Source: an uncultured bacterium
GTDB taxonomy: Bacteria; Bacillota; Clostridia; Oscillospirales; Ruminococcaceae
Length of the DNA: 27,609 nucleotides
Direction: 5' to 3'
Assembly: GCA_905215595.1 (NCBI GenBank)
Contig: CAJMQZ010000014.1
Location: 1 to 27,609, forward strand
Numbering within the stretch: position 1 is the stretch's first letter; the number at the start of each line of letters is the position of its first letter. Shown piece by piece: positions 1 through 6,660 of the stretch. Below the pieces are notes generated by a model, which made no database searches, was not told where the DNA came from, and saw nothing but the letters and a program-made list of their open reading frames with translations. A program made the position numbers and the translations under genes.

Positions 1-2
1 AG

Positions 3-431
3 AAAGACTTGGAAGCCAAGCAGAAAGAGCTGGACGACCTGAAAGCCGAAACCATCCTCGTCATCCGTGGCGTAAGTGCCTTGGACAAAGAACTGCTGGG
101 CACACTGGTAGCCGAGGCAAGAGAGGCTCTGGAAACTCTGGAAAAGCAGCTCGTGCAGGCACAGGAAGAATACGAAGAAGCCACCAAAACGGCAAAGCGC
201 AGCAACTACATCTGCAACGAGCTGTTTACATGGGCGGATGTGTACGACACCGCCAACCACGATGAACGCCGCGCTATCTTGCAGCAGTTCATTACGGAGA
301 TTCGTGTCCGAAAAGACTACGAAATCTCGATCACCCTGAACGCCAGCTTCAACCAAGTGGAACAGCTCAAGGCTGTGTCAACCTACGATGGTGCGGAAAT
401 TTTTGAAGAAATTTCCGAGAAGGGGGCATAA
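3..431 (+). CDS. Large serine recombinase, C-terminal part (5' end outside window)
   Basis: The reading frame is already open at the window start, so the catalytic N-terminus lies to the left. What is visible is a charged coiled-coil stretch (roughly residues 15-65 of the visible part, rich in Glu, Lys, Ala and Leu). It is followed by a compact C-terminal segment with the pattern RRAILQQFITEIRV and then alternating hydrophobic/charged residues. This arrangement (coiled coil, then a short segment beginning with a variant of E-R-R-x-I-L-x-x-F-I) is typical of the C-terminal region of large serine recombinases of transposons and integrative elements in Firmicutes, which cut and rejoin DNA at attachment sites. 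The gene stops just before tRNA-derived debris, which suits an element end. Family assignment rests on the C-terminus only; activity cannot be judged. Confidence 0.7.
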   Translation, partial: KDLEAKQKELDDLKAETILVIRGVSALDKELLGTLVAEAREALETLEKQLVQAQEEYEEATKTAKRSNYICNELFTWADVYDTANHDERRAILQQFITEIRVRKDYEISITLNASFNQVEQLKAVSTYDGAEIFEEISEKGA

Positions 432-446
432 AAGCGATGCGCTTGC
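430..446. repeat. Short direct repeat, copy A (pairs with 772-788)
   Basis: This 17-base sequence directly overlaps the recombinase stop codon and recurs at 772-788 with one mismatch. If the repeat is extended leftward to 422, 22 of 25 positions match. The two copies bracket the tRNA-Ala gene and could be remnants of a recombination core site. The role is inferred. Confidence 0.45.
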
Positions 447-583
447 CCGCAGCACTCTGCAAAATGCAAAGAAAGAAGCGTGAAACCGATGGATTTTCAA
501 AAAGTACATGGATGACCCCGCCCGGTTCGCATCCGACTTCAGGGTTCGGAGCCCGGCACGGTCTTCCAAAGTTTTTTAGGCAT

Positions 584-615
584 AAAAAACGCCGCATCGT
601 ACAAAACGATGCGGC
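584..615 (-). terminator. Intrinsic terminator of the tRNA-Ala gene
   Basis: A perfect 10-bp stem (591-600 with 606-615, five-base loop) is followed on the minus strand by a run of six T residues. It begins five bases beyond the tRNA 3' CCA, so it ends the minus-strand tRNA transcript. Confidence 0.85.
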
Positions 616-619
616 AAAT

Positions 620-695
620 TGGTGGACCTAGAGGGATTCGAACCCTTGACCTCTCGGATGCGAACCGAACGCTCTCCCAGCTGAGCTATAGGCCC
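620..695 (-). tRNA. tRNA-Ala, anticodon CGC
   Basis: Read on the minus strand, the 76 bases fold into a full cloverleaf: a 7-bp acceptor stem, a GCTC/GAGC D-stem, a 5-bp anticodon stem with loop TTCGCAT, a TTCGAAT T-loop, discriminator A and an encoded CCA. The anticodon is CGC (reads GCG, alanine). The acceptor stem carries the G3-U70 pair that is the main alanine identity element. One flaw is visible: the first T-stem pair (49-65) is A-C, although the other four pairs are intact, so the gene is probably still functional. It sits amid copies of its own 5' half (see 781-811 and 872-902). Confidence 0.93.
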
Positions 696-712
696 ATATT
701 TAGGGGCGTGAC

Positions 713-732
713 TCGGTTGGGCGACCAACCGA
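713..732. repeat. GNRA-capped hairpin beside the tRNA gene
   Basis: Eight perfect base pairs (713-720 with 725-732) are closed by a GCGA tetraloop. It lies between the intact tRNA and the first tRNA fragment and is not followed by a T-run, so it is not a terminator. It could be a remnant of an element end or a processing hairpin. Confidence 0.5.
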
Positions 733-780
733 CATACTCCCCATTTGAATGCCCACAACTCTGTGGGGCACAAAAGCGAT

Positions 781-811
781 ACGCTTGCACTCCCAACTGA
801 GCTACGAGCCC
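781..811 (-). pseudogene. tRNA 5'-half remnant (first)
   Basis: On the minus strand this starts like a tRNA: a seven-base acceptor strand, TA, then GCTCAGTTGGGA of the D-arm. It then breaks off into unrelated sequence and has no anticodon or T-arm. The D-stem already carries a mismatch (GCTC against GTGC). Its first bases differ from the neighbouring tRNA-Ala, so it derives from a different tRNA. It is preceded on the plus strand by the 772-788 repeat. Confidence 0.6.
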
Positions 812-871
812 ACAAAAAGCACCCAATTTTGAATGGGGGCAAATGAGCTATAACACCAGATCGGGAATGCA

Positions 872-902
872 ACGCTTGCACTCCCAGCTGAGCTATAGGC
901 CC
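872..902 (-). pseudogene. tRNA-Ala 5'-half remnant (second)
   Basis: A 24-base stretch (881-904) is identical to the 5' end of the intact tRNA-Ala plus two flanking bases (674-697). Beyond it the fragment carries a four-base insertion and then diverges, sharing 15 bases (872-886) with the first remnant (781-795). No anticodon or T-arm follows. This is a duplicated and truncated tRNA 5' end. Confidence 0.65.
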
Positions 903-976
903 ATGATGATGACGCTGATAGTGTACCGCGTTTTGGGGCGTTTGTCAAGCAATTTCGGAGAGCGCGAACGGGGGAT

Positions 977-1804
977 TTACAAGCGGCCGAGCTGCCAGAA
1001 AGCCACGGCGCTGGCGGCGGCTACGTTGAGAGAATCCACCCCATGGGACATGGGAATCTTTACGGTGTAGTCGCAGGCGGCAATGGTGCTGCCTGCCAGA
1101 CCGTCACCCTCGGTGCCCAGCACGATGGCAAGCTTTGGCTCGGCGGCAAGGGCGGCATCGTCAATGCTGACCGAGCGGTCACTCAGCGCCATGGCAGCGG
1201 TCTTGAATCCCAGTGCATGGAGCTGGGCGCTGCCGTTTTCCGGCCAGTCGGCAGGGCAGGTGCCGATCTGCGCCCACGGCACCTGAAATACGGTGCCCAT
1301 GCTCACCCGCACTGCGCGGCGGCACAGCGGGTCGCAGCAGGAGGGGGTAATGAGTACGGCATCCATGTTCAGCGCTGCGGCGCTGCGGAAGATAGCGCCT
1401 ACGTTGGTGGAATCCACGATGCCTTCCAGCACAGCCACCCGGCGGGCGTGGGCACACACCTGCTCCACCGTGCGGGGCGCAGGGCGGCGGAAGGCACACA
1501 GCACGCCACGGGTCAGCGCAAAGCCGGTGAGCTGTGCCAGCAGCTCCCGGTCGGCAGTGTACACCGGCACATTGCCGCAGCGGGTCAAAATCTCCTGTGC
1601 CGGGCCGGTGATCTGCTTGCGCTCCATCAGCAGGGAAAGGGGCTGGTATCCGGCGTCCAGCGCCCGGGCGATCACCTTGGGGCTTTCGGCGATAAAGATG
1701 CCCTTTTCCGGCTCCAGCCGGTTACGCAGCTGTGCCTGCGTGAGACGGGCGTAGATGTCCAACTCCGGGGCGGTAAGGTCGGTGATCTCGTGAATGACAG
1801 GCAT
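977..1804 (-). CDS. TrmH/SpoU-family RNA 2'-O-ribose methyltransferase
   Basis: This 275-residue protein should transfer a methyl group from S-adenosylmethionine to a ribose 2'-OH in tRNA or 23S rRNA in the cytoplasm. The C-terminal half carries the three SPOUT motifs in order: DSTNVGAIFRSAAAL (motif 1, with the conserved Asn and Arg), LGTEGDGL (motif 2), and SLNVAAASAVAFW (motif 3, knot). The N-terminal ~100 residues, beginning after a PVIHEITDL leader, resemble the substrate-binding domain of RlmB-type enzymes. The start at 1804 is chosen because AAAGGAG lies six bases upstream; the frame stays open to 1864 but without a site. It has its own promoter and is downstream of the ABC gene terminator. 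The exact RNA target cannot be told. Confidence 0.9.
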   Translation of the reverse strand: MPVIHEITDLTAPELDIYARLTQAQLRNRLEPEKGIFIAESPKVIARALDAGYQPLSLLMERKQITGPAQEILTRCGNVPVYTADRELLAQLTGFALTRGVLCAFRRPAPRTVEQVCAHARRVAVLEGIVDSTNVGAIFRSAAALNMDAVLITPSCCDPLCRRAVRVSMGTVFQVPWAQIGTCPADWPENGSAQLHALGFKTAAMALSDRSVSIDDAALAAEPKLAIVLGTEGDGLAGSTIAACDYTVKIPMSHGVDSLNVAAASAVAFWQLGRL

Positions 1805-1835
1805 GGGAACGCTCCTTTGAAATGAAGTTTTTTCT

Positions 1836-1864
1836 ATTGTAGCACAAGCCGGGACAGAATGCAA
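1836..1864 (-). promoter_or_regulatory. Sigma-A promoter of the RNA methyltransferase gene
   Basis: On the minus strand TTGCAT (1859-1864) and TACAAT (1836-1841) are separated by 17 bases, with a TG one base upstream of the -10. It overlaps the tail of the upstream ABC-gene terminator. Confidence 0.7.
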
Positions 1865-1898
1865 AATCCCTGCTGCACACAGAGCACAGCAGGGATTT
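1864..1898 (-). terminator. Terminator of the ABC transporter gene
   Basis: A perfect 12-bp stem (1864-1875 with 1887-1898) with an 11-base loop is followed on the minus strand by TTTTGCATT. It lies 14 bases beyond the ABC gene stop codon. Confidence 0.8.
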
Positions 1899-1912
1899 GG
1901 ATGCGGAATAGT

Positions 1913-4900
1913 TTACTCAGAGCGCAGCGCCTTGACGGGGTTGCTTTTTGCGGCGCTGCGGGCGGGGATCACGCCGCCCAGCATGGTAAGCAGGGTGGCC
2001 AGAACGATCAGGATCAGCGCGGCCTGCGGCGGCAGCGAGGCCACTACGTTCACATCGCCCGCGATGTGGTGAATGAGCATATTGCCGGGGATGAGCAGCA
2101 GCAGACAGAGCACCACGCCCATCACGCCGGAGCACAGGCCGATGATGAAGGTCTCGGCATTGAACACCTGCGAGACGTTGTGCTTGGAGGCACCGATGGC
2201 GCGCAGAATGCCGATCTCCTTGCGGCGCTCCAGCACGCTGATATAGGTGATGACGCCGATCATGATGGAGGACACCACCAGCGAGATGGCCACAAAGGCC
2301 ACCAGCACATTGCTGACCATGCCCACGATCTCGGTGACCGAGTTCATCAGGGTGCCCACCATGTCGGTATAGTGGATCACCTTGTCCTCTTCGCCCTGCT
2401 GCCGCATGGCGGCGTTGTAGGCGTCCAGCTCGCTTACCACCTGCGCTTTGGTCTCAAAGCTGTTGGGGTAGATATAGATGCCATCCGGCTTTGCGTAGTC
2501 CACATAGCCGATGTCGCTCAAAATCTTTTCGTAGCTGGAAGCGGAGGAGAGCAGGGTGTTTTTGATCATCTCGGTCAGGTCGGAGCCGGTCATGTTGATC
2601 TGAATGGCCTGCTGGAACACGGCGGGGTCGATCTTGAGCGCGCTTTCCACCTGCGTGCTCAGCTGCGCAATGTTGCTCTGGATGGCCTGCGTGATCGTCT
2701 GCTCCAGCTGCCCGACCAGCTTCTGGATGGCAGGACCCATCTGCTCCTGCAAAGCAGCGGTGAGCTGGACTTGTAGTGCTTCGCTCAGCTGGACGGAGTA
2801 GGTCTCCATCACGGTCTGTAAATTCTGCTGGAGCGTATCGGCAAACTGTTCCTCCAGTCCGGAGGTGTCCAGCAGGTCACCCATGGATTCGTTCAGCAGC
2901 GTCTGGAAGGCCTCGGTTTTCATATAGGAGGAAAAGCCGATCTTATCCAGATTCAACAGGCCGTTGCTGATGATATAGCGTTTGTAGCCGTTCAGGATCT
3001 TTTTCATCAGTGCCTGTAAGCCGTCCTGAGAGATGTTCAGTTCTACGCCGTCGAACAATTCGCTCATGTCCATCTCCATGTCCGGCAGCGGCAGCCCGCT
3101 GAGATCCAGCTTGAAGCTGGAAGGATCGATGAGAGTGGCGAGGTCAAAGGAGCCGTCGGTCAGGTCGAATGCGCCATCCAGATCAAAGTGCAGGGCACTG
3201 GTGTCGAACTGGAAAGCGTCCTTGAGGGCGTCCGTGTCCACCGAGAACAGGGAGGCGATATCCAGCATGCTGTTGCCGGCAGCATCGAAGGGCTCGCCGG
3301 TCAGCACGTTGATGTCCGGGTCTGCCAGCTGCTGGCGCACGACCTCGCTGTTGGCGGCCTGATCGATGACGTAATAGGTCAGATCGTGCAGGTAGTCCAG
3401 ACCGCTGTGCAGAATGGCAGAGGTGGCGTCTGCCTTGGGCTGCACGATGCCGACAATGGTCAGCTCCTCACTGTCGGCCACCAGCTGCTGCATATAGGCT
3501 TCATCATTCAGCTTGCTCAGCCAGACCTTGTGCTCGGTGTCGTAGACATAGCAGTCGGCCTTGTTGACAAGCTTGAAGGTCATGCCAAGAAAATCGTCAT
3601 AGGTATAGGTGCCGTAGTCCGTGGGCAGATCGATCTTCTGGTTCTGCGCATACTGCTGTAAAATTTTGTCCAGCTCGGCCTGGTCCCGCAGACCCATGGC
3701 GTACAGCGTGTAATCTGAGATACTGCCGTCCGCGTTCAGGGTCAGCACCAGCTCGTTGTACTTTTCCGGCCAGCGACCGGCCTTGATATCATACTGATCT
3801 TCGTACAGGGCGGGGGTCTCGGCCATTTCGCAGAACACATAGGGGCTGGACATGGAGGTCATGATGCTGGTCACCGAGGCGTTCTCGCTGGCGATGTCGG
3901 AGAAGGTGGTGTCCGGGTTCAGCTTCTGCACGGTGCCGTCCGGGTTCTGGCGGTAGATCAGCGGAGAAGCAGAATAGGCGTATTCCACCGTGGCGTTGTC
4001 CCGAATAGTACAGGCGTCACTGTCCAGATATTCTTTCAGCGAGCGCAGATCATTGCTGGTGGCACCGATGTTCAGTTGAGACAGCAGCTGACTCACCGTG
4101 ACCATGCCATCCGGCGCAGGGGCAGCGCTGGACGCAACACTGGTGTAGGTGTCCGGGTCCATCATGCTGGTCAGATCTACGCCGGTGCTGCTGATCTGCA
4201 GCGGGTAGGCCGCCAGTGTGGATTTTTCCATGTTGCTGATATAGCGGCTCACACCGTTGGAAAGGGAAAGGATCAGTGCAATGCCGATGATGCCGATAGA
4301 TCCGGCAAAGGCGGTGAGCAGGGTGCGTGCCTTTTTGGTGAGCAGATTGTTGAAGCTGAGGGAAAGGGAGGTGAGCAGGGACATGGAGGAGTGCCCCATG
4401 TTCCGGTGCACGGGGGCTGCGGCGGCAGCCTCGTCCTCGGGCTCGTAGGGCATGGTGTCAGAGCGGATCACGCCGTCCTTCAGATTCACGATGCGGGTGG
4501 CGTAGCGCTCGGCCAGCTCTGGGTTGTGGGTGACCATGACCACCAGCCGGTCCCGCGCCACTTCCTTTAGCAGTTCCATCACCTGAATGCTGGTCTCGCT
4601 GTCCAGTGCGCCTGTGGGCTCGTCGGCCAGCAGGATGTCTGGGTTGTTCACCAGCGCACGGGCAATGGCCACGCGCTGCATCTGCCCGCCGGACATCTCG
4701 CCGGGGTGCTTGTGCAGCTGGTTGCCCAGCCCTACCTGCTCCAGCGCGGCGGCGGCACGGCGGCGGCGCTCGGCCTTGGATACGCCCGAGATGGTCAGCG
4801 CCAGTTCCACGTTGCCCAGCACGGTCTGGTGGGGGATCAGGTTATAGCTCTGGAACACAAAACCGATGGTGTGGTTCCGGTAGGAGTCCCAGTCGCGGTC

Positions 4901-5119
4901 GGTGTATTTTTTGGTGGAGATGCCGTTGATGACCAGATCGCCGCTGTCGTAGCGATCCAGACCGCCGATGATGTTCAGCAGGGTGGTCTTGCCGGAGCCG
5001 CTGGGGCCCAGAATGGCCACGAATTCGTTGTCCCGCAGGTTCAGACTGACGTTGTTCAGTGCGTGCTGCACCAGCTCGCCGGTCTTATATTCTTTGTTGA
5101 TCTGTTTGAGCTTGAGCAT
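1913..5119 (-). CDS. ABC transporter ATPase fused to FtsX-type permease
   Basis: This 1068-residue protein joins the two halves of a MacB/LolCDE-type exporter in one chain. The N-terminal ATPase (1-225) is complete: Walker A GPSGSGKT (38-45), Q-loop Gln90, signature MSGGQ (142-146), Walker B ILLADE (162-167) and switch His198. A first membrane helix lies near 265-285. It is followed by about 600 extracytoplasmic residues rich in acidic and Gln/Leu coiled-coil sequence (about 680-860). The C-terminus (about 905-1060) has three helices, including the conserved ERRKEIGILRAIGAS turn of FtsX domains. Such proteins work as dimers in mechanotransmission or export of peptides and lipoproteins; the substrate is unknown. 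It stands alone, with no partner gene beside it and a terminator just after it. The start at 5119 is the only sensible one. Confidence 0.93.
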   Translation of the reverse strand: MLKLKQINKEYKTGELVQHALNNVSLNLRDNEFVAILGPSGSGKTTLLNIIGGLDRYDSGDLVINGISTKKYTDRDWDSYRNHTIGFVFQSYNLIPHQTVLGNVELALTISGVSKAERRRRAAAALEQVGLGNQLHKHPGEMSGGQMQRVAIARALVNNPDILLADEPTGALDSETSIQVMELLKEVARDRLVVMVTHNPELAERYATRIVNLKDGVIRSDTMPYEPEDEAAAAAPVHRNMGHSSMSLLTSLSLSFNNLLTKKARTLLTAFAGSIGIIGIALILSLSNGVSRYISNMEKSTLAAYPLQISSTGVDLTSMMDPDTYTSVASSAAPAPDGMVTVSQLLSQLNIGATSNDLRSLKEYLDSDACTIRDNATVEYAYSASPLIYRQNPDGTVQKLNPDTTFSDIASENASVTSIMTSMSSPYVFCEMAETPALYEDQYDIKAGRWPEKYNELVLTLNADGSISDYTLYAMGLRDQAELDKILQQYAQNQKIDLPTDYGTYTYDDFLGMTFKLVNKADCYVYDTEHKVWLSKLNDEAYMQQLVADSEELTIVGIVQPKADATSAILHSGLDYLHDLTYYVIDQAANSEVVRQQLADPDINVLTGEPFDAAGNSMLDIASLFSVDTDALKDAFQFDTSALHFDLDGAFDLTDGSFDLATLIDPSSFKLDLSGLPLPDMEMDMSELFDGVELNISQDGLQALMKKILNGYKRYIISNGLLNLDKIGFSSYMKTEAFQTLLNESMGDLLDTSGLEEQFADTLQQNLQTVMETYSVQLSEALQVQLTAALQEQMGPAIQKLVGQLEQTITQAIQSNIAQLSTQVESALKIDPAVFQQAIQINMTGSDLTEMIKNTLLSSASSYEKILSDIGYVDYAKPDGIYIYPNSFETKAQVVSELDAYNAAMRQQGEEDKVIHYTDMVGTLMNSVTEIVGMVSNVLVAFVAISLVVSSIMIGVITYISVLERRKEIGILRAIGASKHNVSQVFNAETFIIGLCSGVMGVVLCLLLLIPGNMLIHHIAGDVNVVASLPPQAALILIVLATLLTMLGGVIPARSAAKSNPVKALRSE

Positions 5120-5334
5120 AAATGTGCCTTTCCGGTACTGCGCCGCCGGGCGCTGCTGCCTGTGGTTTGAAATTCGGAAACGTTTGCAGACAATATCTCA
5201 TTAAGTCTAGCAAAAAAATGTGAAAAAACCGTGAAATTATTCCGTAGGAATGCTGAAGCTGCGGCGCTTTTGCGCCCGGGCAGCGGTTTTGCCGGAAGGA
5301 CAGGGCAAAAAAGAAAAGCGGAAAAAGATACCGG
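5120..5334. other. Divergent intergenic region, no gene
   Basis: This stretch separates the minus-strand ABC gene from the plus-strand operon. It is AT-rich near 5190-5240 and must hold the ABC-gene promoter, but I see no convincing -35/-10 pair on that strand. No ORF with a ribosome binding site is visible. Confidence 0.5.
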
Positions 5335-5363
5335 TTGAATTTGCAGACGGAACGTGCTATTCT
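5335..5363 (+). promoter_or_regulatory. Sigma-A promoter P1 of the Spo0A-like operon
   Basis: TTGAAT (5335-5340) and TATTCT (5358-5363) are separated by 17 bases. Transcription from here would give a leader of about 170 bases before the first gene. Confidence 0.65.
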
Positions 5364-5382
5364 AAAGCTGATAGCTGCGTAT

Positions 5383-5418
5383 AGAGCGTGCCGGAGGTAA
5401 AACGTCCGAAAATGCTCT
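5383..5418 (+). promoter_or_regulatory. Structured leader element between the two promoters
   Basis: AGAGCG near 5383 can pair with TGCTCT ending near 5418, and inside it CGGA pairs with TCCG. A GGAGG-like sequence lies inside the inner loop. No T-run follows, so it is not an obvious terminator. It matches no riboswitch that I recognise. Confidence 0.3.
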
Positions 5419-5438
5419 GTTCAGACACTTCTTTAGGA

Positions 5439-5467
5439 TTGTAACGGTTTCTCCTACCTTATAAAAT
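5439..5467 (+). promoter_or_regulatory. Possible second promoter P2 of the Spo0A-like operon
   Basis: TTGTAA (5439-5444) and TAAAAT (5462-5467) are separated by 17 bases, within an AT-rich stretch 70 bases upstream of the first start codon. It would give a short leader lacking the 5383-5418 structure. Confidence 0.45.
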
Positions 5468-5538
5468 ATACTTCATAAAATAGCAAAAGGATAAACAAGG
5501 CAGAAAAAAATTGGCCCTTGTAGTAAGGAGGAACTGAA

Positions 5539-5844
5539 ATGGAACGCACATTTTCACCCATGATCCGGCAGTATTCTGCCATTGATGGTTTGCAGCAGGA
5601 GTATACGCTGGTGTATGCCATGGAGGTAGAGGGCACACAAGGCTGTCGGCTGACCCTGTGCCAGATCGGCAGCCGACAGCAGATCGTCAGTCAGCATGTT
5701 GCGGCAGCGCCGGAGTTCTGTTACCGGCTCCTGCGCTACTTGTGTGAAAATGGAGTTCAGCCGGAGCTCTGGCGGGATGCGGTCACAGACCTGACAGCTG
5801 CCGGGCTGGTAGGCGAGAAAGGCGGCGCATGGCGTGAACAGTGA
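5539..5844 (+). CDS. Small uncharacterised protein, DUF6514-like
   Basis: This is a soluble 101-residue protein without signal peptide or membrane segment. The visible pattern is a short N-terminal region, a beta-rich middle (YTLVYAMEVEG then CRLTLCQIGSR), and a helical C-terminus containing FCYRLLRYLCENGVQPELW. Small proteins of this layout occur in clostridial genomes and I recall them as DUF6514, but that label is from memory. AAGGAGG lies seven bases before the ATG. It is the first gene of an operon and overlaps the Spo0A-like gene by 11 bases, which implies translational coupling and perhaps a shared function. The biochemical role is unknown. Confidence 0.8.
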   Translation: MERTFSPMIRQYSAIDGLQQEYTLVYAMEVEGTQGCRLTLCQIGSRQQIVSQHVAAAPEFCYRLLRYLCENGVQPELWRDAVTDLTAAGLVGEKGGAWREQ

Positions 5845-6583
5845 GCGAACAGCCCAACTGCAAGTCGCCCTTGCAAGCTATGACCTGAGGGAGCTGCGTG
5901 TCCAGAAGCGTTATTTGCAGGAGCAGGGAACCGCTATCGTATGCACCTGCTTTTGCAGCGGCGAAAAGCTGCTGGCACAGCTGCGGCAGGGTGTCCGTTA
6001 CGATGCCGTGGTGCTTTGCAGCGGGCTGACGGACTTGTCCGCAGAGCAATTTATTCGGCAGCTGTACCAGTTGAAGGAGCGGCCGACGCTGTTGGTGCAG
6101 AGCCATGGACGAAGCAGCGGCACGGCGTTGCAAAAGCTCCGCGAGGGGTGCTACTGCGTAGAGGGCACCGAGCTGAAAAGGCTGCTGTGGCAGCTTTACC
6201 GGATGCCCGGGCGGCAGAACCGGCAGCTGGAGCAGCGGTGCAGCCGGCTGTATGCGGCGTGGGGCATCCCGCAGGGGGATGTCAACGCCGGATATCTATC
6301 CTGCGCGGTCGGCATCGCATGCAGCACCAGCCAGAAGCTGGCGATCCGTAAGGAGATCTTGCAGGCGGTGAGCGAGCAGTTTGATACATCGGTCGCTGCC
6401 GTGGAAAGCGGCATCCGTCGGATGGTGGATCAGCTGGAGGAAATACCGACCCCTGCGTGGCTGGCATTTAAAGCTGACACAAGGCTGGGCAGCGGTAAGC
6501 CCACCACCGGCAAGCTGATCTACGCGGTCAGGGATGTTGTGCTGCGGCAAAGGTCCAAGACTGCGCCGCCCACCCGCCCGTAA
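5834..6583 (+). CDS. Spo0A-like regulator with degenerate receiver domain
   Basis: This 249-residue protein has the layout of Spo0A. Residues 8-120 have the alternating beta/alpha pattern of a receiver, and about 140-240 resemble the Spo0A DNA-binding domain. The recognition segment FDTSVAAVESGIRRMV (183-198) parallels FNTTASRVERAIRHAI of Bacillus Spo0A, and KPTTGKLIYAVRD parallels its final helix. The receiver is not canonical: the phosphoacceptor Asp is replaced (YDAVVLCSG, Cys62 where Spo0A has VLDI). The N-terminal acidic pair is missing (ALASYD) and the conserved Lys is absent near LLVQS. It should therefore bind DNA without phosphorylation. Start GTG 5834 lies inside the preceding gene. 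The kinase-like gene follows. Sporulation itself cannot be inferred from it. Confidence 0.82.
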   Translation: MNSERTAQLQVALASYDLRELRVQKRYLQEQGTAIVCTCFCSGEKLLAQLRQGVRYDAVVLCSGLTDLSAEQFIRQLYQLKERPTLLVQSHGRSSGTALQKLREGCYCVEGTELKRLLWQLYRMPGRQNRQLEQRCSRLYAAWGIPQGDVNAGYLSCAVGIACSTSQKLAIRKEILQAVSEQFDTSVAAVESGIRRMVDQLEEIPTPAWLAFKADTRLGSGKPTTGKLIYAVRDVVLRQRSKTAPPTRP

Positions 6584-6607
6584 GGCTTGCGCACGGTTGC
6601 GGCAGTT

Positions 6608-6625
6608 GGAACACTGCGGTGTTCC
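6608..6625 (+). promoter_or_regulatory. Intergenic hairpin between regulator and kinase-like gene
   Basis: A 7-bp perfect stem (6608-6614 with 6619-6625) has a four-base loop. It is followed by GTTGAAAAAA and not by T, so it is more likely an mRNA stability or processing element than a terminator. The downstream gene has its own GGGGAGG site. Confidence 0.4.
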
Positions 6626-6660
6626 GTTGAAAAAATGGCATCACCCGGGGAGGCAGAGCA

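Noticed and set aside
697..976. CRISPR-like spacing of repeated tRNA fragments
   Set aside because: There are only two or three unequal copies with irregular spacing and clear tRNA origin. No CRISPR array or cas gene is in the window.
1859..2776. Long plus-strand frame rich in His, Asp and Gln
   Set aside because: It is antisense to the coiled-coil and permease region of the ABC gene. The His/Gln/Asp richness mirrors that sequence.
5383..5418. Riboswitch before the Spo0A-like operon
   Set aside because: The structure is short and matches no riboswitch core that I know. It is kept only as an unexplained leader element.
5834..6583. True Spo0A master regulator of sporulation
   Set aside because: The phosphoacceptor Asp and acidic pocket are missing, and no sporulation genes are nearby.
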